From positions 62,001-126,000 of the forward strand of contig CAJPFG010000009.1 of assembly GCA_905339235.1 (NCBI GenBank): DNA of 64,000 nucleotides, written 5' to 3'. The DNA comes from Phycisphaerales bacterium (lineage in GTDB: Bacteria; Planctomycetota; Phycisphaerae; Phycisphaerales; UBA1924). Positions 60,090-64,000 of the stretch are shown here, one piece after another. The notes beneath the pieces were generated by a model. That model did no database searches. It had not been told where the DNA came from and saw nothing but the letters and a program-made list of their open reading frames with translations. The number at the start of each line of letters is the position of its first letter. The first letter of the stretch is position 1. A program made the position numbers and the translations under genes.

Positions 60090-60117
60090 AAGCCCGGGAG
60101 CGAGTGCTCCCGGGCTT
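60090..60117 (-). terminator. Rho-independent terminator with perfect 12-bp stem
   Basis: AAGCCCGGGAGC at 60,090-60,101 pairs with GCTCCCGGGCTT at 60,106-60,117 around a GAGT loop. On the reverse strand the stem is followed by CGCTTTTGC, a short T run, so it ends the transcript of the upstream lipoprotein gene and insulates pheS. Confidence 0.8.
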
Positions 60118-60144
60118 GTCGAGTAGGTTCGTGGAACCGTCTGC

Positions 60145-60414
60145 TCAGTTCTGCTTGGCGCTGGAGCAGCAACCGGCCTTCTTCTCGCTGACGGCGCCCA
60201 TGCTGCCGTCGGCCTTCTTCTCGGTGCAGCCGCTCTTCTCGCCCACCGCGCCCATGCTGCCGTCGGCCTTCTTCGCGTCGGTGCACGTGGCCTTGTTGCC
60301 TTCCGCGCAGCAGTCCTTCTGCTTGACGGCGCCGGCGCTGCCGGACGATTTGTTGGTGGCGCAACCGGCGAGGGAAGCGAGGGCGACGACTCCGACGAGC
60401 ATGGCAATCTTCAT
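60145..60414 (-). CDS. Small Cys-rich repeat lipoprotein
   Basis: An 89-residue lipoprotein: signal MKIAMLVGVVALASLAGC with the lipobox LAGC. The mature part has two near-identical KADGSMGAVxEK units separated by SGCTEK and seven Cys after the lipid Cys, in pairs (DCC, GCC). The start at 60,414 has AGGAG upstream. Such short Cys-rich lipoproteins are a planctomycete trait, perhaps metal-binding. A strong terminator follows. Confidence 0.8.
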   Translation of the reverse strand: MKIAMLVGVVALASLAGCATNKSSGSAGAVKQKDCCAEGNKATCTDAKKADGSMGAVGEKSGCTEKKADGSMGAVSEKKAGCCSSAKQN

Positions 60415-60576
60415 TTTCCAGAACTCCTGTGAGGGGTGAAATCCCGACCGCAAGGTCGGAGAACTGATGCTACGACGCCTCCCGGGGGCGGGTTCACCGC
60501 CCCGCGTCAGTGTGTAACGATATCCGAACCGGCCTCGCGAGCCAAGTGGAAATGCGAGGAAAAGGGGGGCTGAATG

Positions 60577-61230
60577 TTATTCGGCCTTCTTGCCGTCGCG
60601 CAGTTTGGCGTAGTAGGCCGTGCGGCGGTCGGCCTGGCGGCGGCGAGTGGAAGGGTTACCGCTGATTTCGGCCCCGTCCTCGGCCCCGACGAACTGCAGG
60701 ACGCACAGTTCGGTGCCGTCGCCGATGCGGTGCTTACCCAGTTTCACGATCCGGGTGTAGCCGCCCTTGCGGTCCTCAAACCGGGTGGCGACCCGCTCGA
60801 AGATGTGCTTGACGATCTTGGGGCTCTTGCGGAGGTCGCCGTACCGGTTGCGCTCGACCTGGCTGGACTCGGGCACGTCGAAGAACTGGGCCGCGTTGTC
60901 GCGGAGTTTCTGGACGTGCTCCTTCTCCTGTTCGGTGGATTTCTTGGGGAGGTAGAGCCAGTCGAAGCCGCGCCGATCGCCGCCGAGTTTGGCGACAACC
61001 CGCCGGCGGGCCGCGACGTCCAGGCGCCTGGCGTCTTCGGGGGTCTTGCCCTTGAGGCGGCTCTTGGCGTCGGTGATAATCTTCTCGACGAAGGGCTGCA
61101 CGGCCTTGGCCTTGGGAATGGTTGTGACGATCTGTCCGTGCTCGAAGAGCCCGGCGGCCAGGTTCCGCAGCGTAGACGTGCGGTGGGTGCTGGTGCGACC
61201 GAGTCGATAGCCTGCTCTGCCGTGACGCAT
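60577..61230 (-). CDS. rplQ: Ribosomal protein L17 with long internal insertion
   Basis: The 217-residue L17 keeps the family core MRHGRAGYRLGRTSTHRTS, LRNLAAGLFEHGQIVTTIPKAKAVQPFVEK, and FEDRKGGYTRIVKLG. About 50 additional residues lie between the two halves (roughly residues 80-130, GFDWLYLPKKSTEQEKEHVQKL) and a basic tail ends the protein. Typical L17 is 115-130 residues. It follows rpoA on the reverse strand, the standard order. Confidence 0.93.
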   Translation of the reverse strand: MRHGRAGYRLGRTSTHRTSTLRNLAAGLFEHGQIVTTIPKAKAVQPFVEKIITDAKSRLKGKTPEDARRLDVAARRRVVAKLGGDRRGFDWLYLPKKSTEQEKEHVQKLRDNAAQFFDVPESSQVERNRYGDLRKSPKIVKHIFERVATRFEDRKGGYTRIVKLGKHRIGDGTELCVLQFVGAEDGAEISGNPSTRRRQADRRTAYYAKLRDGKKAE

Positions 61231-61366
61231 GATTCACACTCCCGGGATCGCCGCGGATGCGGAAGAACCCACTCTCGAAAAGCCGCCCGCTGGGATTTCG
61301 CCCGGCGGGCAGGGCCTGAATACTAGGTCGGAACCGCGAATTCCGCGCTCCCGATGAAAACTCCGA

Positions 61367-62392
61367 TCACGACGCGGGGATCTGCGGGGGGGTGACGTTG
61401 TAGCCCTCCGGCAACTGCATTCCCAGGTCGAGGTTGATGTCCTGCAACTTGCGCTTGACCTCGCGCAGGCTGGTGCGGCCGAACGAGCGAAGTTTGAGCA
61501 GGTCCGCGTCGGTCTGCGTGATGAGTTGCCCGACCGTTTCGATCCTCGCAGACTCCAGGCAGTTGCTCGCCCGCACAGACAACTCGAGTTCGCTGATGGG
61601 CATGCTGAGTTTGCGGATGAGGTCCTCGTCGACGGACGCGGCCGCCGCGGCTTCCTCGCTGACGCGCTCCTCGCCGATCTCGAAGTACTGGACGAAGGGG
61701 TTGAGGTGCTTGCGCATGATCTTGGCGGCCTCGACCAGGGCCATCTCGGGGGAGACGGTGCCGTTGGTCCAGATCTCCAGGATCAGTTTGTCGTAGTTGG
61801 TGCGCTGGCCGACGCGGGTTTCCTCGATCTTGTACCGCACGCGCTGCACGGGCGAGTAGATGGAATCGAGGTGGACCACGCCGATTTCCTGCTCCTCGCC
61901 GTTAGCATACTGCTCGCTCGCGGGGACGTACCCGCGTCCCTTGGCCACCGTCAGGTCCATCTCGAACTCGACTGGCTCGGTGAGCGTGGCGATGACCAGG
62001 TCCTTGTTCAGGATGGTGATCGCGGTATCGGCCTGGATCATGTCGGCGGTGACTTCGCCGGGCCCGCGGGCGGCGAGTTTCATGGTCTTGGGCTCTTCGC
62101 CCTCGAGCATGACGATCAGGTTCTTGACGTTGAGGACGATGTCGGTCACGTCCTCCATCACGCCCTTTATCGGGGTGAACTCGTGCTGAACGCCCTTGAT
62201 CTTGATGAACTTGACCGAGGCGCCCTCAAGAGAGGAGAGCAGAACCCGCCGAAGGCTGTTGCCCACGGTGGTGCCGAAGCCCCGCTCGAAAGGCTCCACG
62301 CTGAATCGGCCGAAGGTCTCGCTGCGGAACCGGGGGTCGGAAACAACCCGTGTGGGCAGTTCCAGCCCGCGCCATCGCACTCGCGTCGTCAT
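61367..62392 (-). CDS. rpoA: RNA polymerase alpha subunit
   Basis: The 341-residue subunit shows the N-terminal assembly domain (FSVEPFERGFGTTVGNSLRRVLLSSLEGA) and the C-terminal domain (LSVRASNCLESARIETVGQL, LLKLRSFGRTSLREVKRKL). The start at 62,392 gives MTTRVRWRGLELPT; the longer frame upstream is unlike the family. It is between rpsK and rplQ. The gene rpsD that normally separates rpsK and rpoA is absent. Confidence 0.97.
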   Translation of the reverse strand: MTTRVRWRGLELPTRVVSDPRFRSETFGRFSVEPFERGFGTTVGNSLRRVLLSSLEGASVKFIKIKGVQHEFTPIKGVMEDVTDIVLNVKNLIVMLEGEEPKTMKLAARGPGEVTADMIQADTAITILNKDLVIATLTEPVEFEMDLTVAKGRGYVPASEQYANGEEQEIGVVHLDSIYSPVQRVRYKIEETRVGQRTNYDKLILEIWTNGTVSPEMALVEAAKIMRKHLNPFVQYFEIGEERVSEEAAAAASVDEDLIRKLSMPISELELSVRASNCLESARIETVGQLITQTDADLLKLRSFGRTSLREVKRKLQDINLDLGMQLPEGYNVTPPQIPAS

Positions 62393-62542
62393 GTTCAGAC
62401 TTCCAATACTCGGCCCGACTTCCGAGAGACGGCGTCCGGGATCGCGGGGAACACCACCCGGCCGAGTGGGCGGGCCCCTTCTGTCCGCAGGACACCACGA
62501 AAAACCGCCCGGGCCCGGAATGGGCACGGGCGGGAAACAGAC

Positions 62543-62917
62543 TTACACGCGCCGACGCTTCTTGGGGCGGCAGCCGTTGTGCGGAACCGGGGTGTGGTCT
62601 TCCACCGCCGTCACACGCAGCCCGGCGGCGACCAGGCCGTTCACGGCCGACTCGCGGCCGGCGCCGGCGCCCTTGATCCGGATCTCGACTTCGGACAGGC
62701 CCATCTTGCGGGCTTTGCCCGCGGCCGTCTCGGCGGCGCGAGTCGCGGCGAACGGGGTGCTCTTGCGGGCGCCCTTGAAGCCGATCGTGCCGGCGGAGTC
62801 CCAGCAGAGAGTCTCGCCGTTCATATCCGTGATCGTGACGATGGTGTTGTTCTGCGTGGACTTGATATGCACCACGCCGCGCACCACGTTCTTGCGAACC
62901 TTGCCCTTCTTCGACAT
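62543..62917 (-). CDS. rpsK: Ribosomal protein S11
   Basis: A 124-residue protein matching S11 throughout: [56 protein letters not shown] and the C-terminus [16 protein letters not shown]. It lies between rpsM and rpoA. AGGAG precedes the start (GAGGAGCATCG on the reverse strand). Confidence 0.97.
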   Translation of the reverse strand: MSKKGKVRKNVVRGVVHIKSTQNNTIVTITDMNGETLCWDSAGTIGFKGARKSTPFAATRAAETAAGKARKMGLSEVEIRIKGAGAGRESAVNGLVAAGLRVTAVEDHTPVPHNGCRPKKRRRV

Positions 62918-62986
62918 TCGATGCTCCTCGGATCAACCGACCCAAAGGGTCGTACCCGTGGTTGTGTTCCGCGGCACGAAGCGTGC

Positions 62987-63370
62987 TTAGCCCTTGGCCT
63001 TGACACCCTTCTTGCCGGCGACGGTCTTCTTCTTGCCCTTGCGAGTGCGGGCGTTGGATTGCGTGCGCTGCCCGCGGACGGGGAGGCCCTTGCGATGGCG
63101 CTCGCCGCGGTAGGACTTGATGTCCTTGAGGCGCTGGATGTTCTGCTGAACCTGGCGACGCAGCGCGCCCTCGACCAGGACGCCCTGATCGATGATGGCG
63201 TTGATCTGCGCGAGTTTCTGCTCATCGACCTCGTTGGATCGCTGGTTGGCGTCCACACCGGCCTGCGCGAGAATGTCGGCGGCGACCTTGGGGCCGATGC
63301 CGTGGACGTACTGAAGGGCAAAGAAGATCTTCTTCTTGTCGGGGATGTCGATACCTGCAACGCGGGGCAC
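62987..63370 (-). CDS. rpsM: Ribosomal protein S13
   Basis: The 127-residue protein starts MPRVAGIDIPDKKKIFFALQ and contains the HGIGPKVAADILAQAGV and LKDIKSYRGERHRKGLPVRGQ elements of S13, ending in a Lys-rich tail. GAGGAG precedes it. It follows rpmJ with 12 bases between. Confidence 0.97.
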   Translation of the reverse strand: MPRVAGIDIPDKKKIFFALQYVHGIGPKVAADILAQAGVDANQRSNEVDEQKLAQINAIIDQGVLVEGALRRQVQQNIQRLKDIKSYRGERHRKGLPVRGQRTQSNARTRKGKKKTVAGKKGVKAKG

Positions 63371-63382
63371 GGTTGAATCTCC

Positions 63383-63499
63383 TCAGCCTTGGACCTGCTT
63401 GTGCTTGGGATCGGATTTGCAGATCACGCGCAACTTACCTTTGCGCCGAACGACCTGGCACCCGCTGCACATCTTTTTGACGCTCGATCGAACCTTCAC
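63383..63499 (-). CDS. rpmJ: Ribosomal protein L36
   Basis: A 38-residue protein too short for usual listings, reading [19 protein letters not shown] then [12 protein letters not shown]. The zinc group C-x2-C-x(12)-C-x5-H marks it as the C-plus form of L36. The start is GTG at 63,499 with GGAAGG upstream. It sits between infA and rpsM, its normal place. Confidence 0.93.
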   Translation of the reverse strand: MKVRSSVKKMCSGCQVVRRKGKLRVICKSDPKHKQVQG

Positions 63500-63630
63500 G
63501 CGGCACCTTCCATTCATCAACGACGAGCCGGCTCGCACCCGTCCGATATCCGAACCAATCCGGCGAATCGGGAGGGGATAGTAGACGCACCAACCTCGCG
63601 AGTCACGCCCCGATGCCCCCCGCCCCCCAC

Positions 63631-63855
63631 TCAGTGGCGGAAGGTGATCCTCGCCTTTGACAGGTCGTACGGGCTGATCTCAACGGTGACCCGGTCTCCC
63701 GGGAGGATGCGGATGTAGTTCATCCGCATCTTTCCTGAGACGTACGCCAGCACCTCGGTTTTCTGCTCGTTGGGCAGCCGAACTTTGAACATCGCATTCG
63801 GGAGTGCCTCGATGACCTCCGCTTCGAATGTGAACTTGTCGTCCTGTTTTCCCAT
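63631..63855 (-). CDS. infA: Translation initiation factor IF-1
   Basis: A 74-residue OB-fold protein: [42 protein letters not shown] and [16 protein letters not shown]. It matches IF-1 over the full length. It precedes rpmJ by 131 bases and follows secY directly. Confidence 0.97.
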   Translation of the reverse strand: MGKQDDKFTFEAEVIEALPNAMFKVRLPNEQKTEVLAYVSGKMRMNYIRILPGDRVTVEISPYDLSKARITFRH

Positions 63856-63902
63856 TCGTTCTCAACTTCCTCCCGGAGCCCACCATAGGCCCCGGACATC
63901 CA

Positions 63903-64000
63903 TCATCGCGGCCCGCGCATCCGCGGCCCGGCAGTACCGTCATCTCCACCGAGGAACCCCTGGTAGTTTCGCATGAGCAGGTTGGCCTCCACCCGCTGGA
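63903..64000 (-). CDS. secY: SecY preprotein translocase subunit, C-terminal end (5' end beyond window)
   Basis: The reverse frame entering from the right edge encodes QRVEANLLMRNYQGFLGG, then a Gly/Asp stretch and IRGPR-like MRGPR before a TGA. The QRxEAxLxMRNYxGFL string is the characteristic end of SecY. Only 32 codons are inside the window. Its stop is 47 bases before the infA start, so adk and map, which usually lie between, are missing here. Confidence 0.85.
   Translation of the reverse strand, partial: QRVEANLLMRNYQGFLGGDDGTAGPRMRGPR

Noticed and set aside
60574-61326. Forward open frame across the L17 gene
   Set aside because: It is antisense to rplQ and shows no conserved motif.
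1-64000. CRISPR arrays and insertion sequences
   Set aside because: No regularly spaced direct repeats of 25-40 bases and no transposase were found.

Overview
The window looks like a planctomycete chromosome, probably of the Phycisphaerales type. It is GC-rich, its ribosomal proteins and rpoA are bacterial but divergent (L17 carries a long internal insertion), and it has small Cys-rich lipoproteins, YHS-domain proteins and a large family-63-type glycosidase. This placement is inferred from gene content and style, not from a database match.

Bases 1 to about 20.9 kb are the late half of a tailed-phage genome (prophage or phage-like element): the end of an early protein, a ParB-methyltransferase fusion, four small reverse-strand genes, then a forward late operon. 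The operon encodes a small terminase-like protein, large terminase, portal, a protease-capsid fusion, capsid accessory and neck proteins, tail tube, a frameshifted tail chaperone pair, a lipoprotein, tape measure and two tail-tip-like proteins. It closes with a three-gene module: a SAM methyltransferase, a Maf/DUF115-like protein and a Ser/Gly-rich protein with an internal self-processing Hint (intein-like) domain. No integrase, lysin or attachment site was found, so the left end lies outside the window.

Bases 21.4 to 35.7 kb form a nitrate-reduction island: a NarI/DsrM-like membrane subunit, a NarB/NasA-type molybdenum catalytic subunit, a four-cluster ferredoxin, a bc1-type Rieske protein, a small membrane protein and a TDT/SLAC1-like channel. 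After a degenerate receiver protein, two divergent hemerythrins, a cupin and a carboxymuconolactone-decarboxylase-like protein comes an almost complete molybdenum-cofactor set: moaA, moaE, moaD, moeA, moaC, mog/moaB and mobA. The catalytic subunit needs bis-MGD, so this neighbourhood makes the enzyme and most of its cofactor route.

Bases 35.7 to 38.2 kb are gene-poor, with a probably truncated repeat protein and a GNAT acetyltransferase. Bases 38.2 to 41.6 kb are a reverse-strand operon of a STAS protein, an ECF sigma factor, a zinc-finger anti-sigma factor, two small membrane proteins, a ferric-reductase/Rieske fusion and a membrane-anchored conserved protein. A sigma-54 activator (41.7 to 43.7 kb) then faces away from a long forward run (43.9 to 58.2 kb): short-chain dehydrogenase, glycogen-debranching enzyme, aquaporin, GMC oxidoreductase, two-domain VOC protein, YHS proteins, DoxX, family-63-type glycosidase, HbpS-like protein and SMP-30-like propeller. 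This resembles a carbohydrate and stress cluster.

The last 6 kb, all on the reverse strand, are housekeeping: tRNA-Gly(CCC), a membrane protein, pheS, a repeat lipoprotein with a strong terminator, and the end of the ribosomal-protein operon in the order secY (partial), infA, rpmJ, rpsM, rpsK, rpoA, rplQ. The genes adk, map and rpsD are absent from their usual places.
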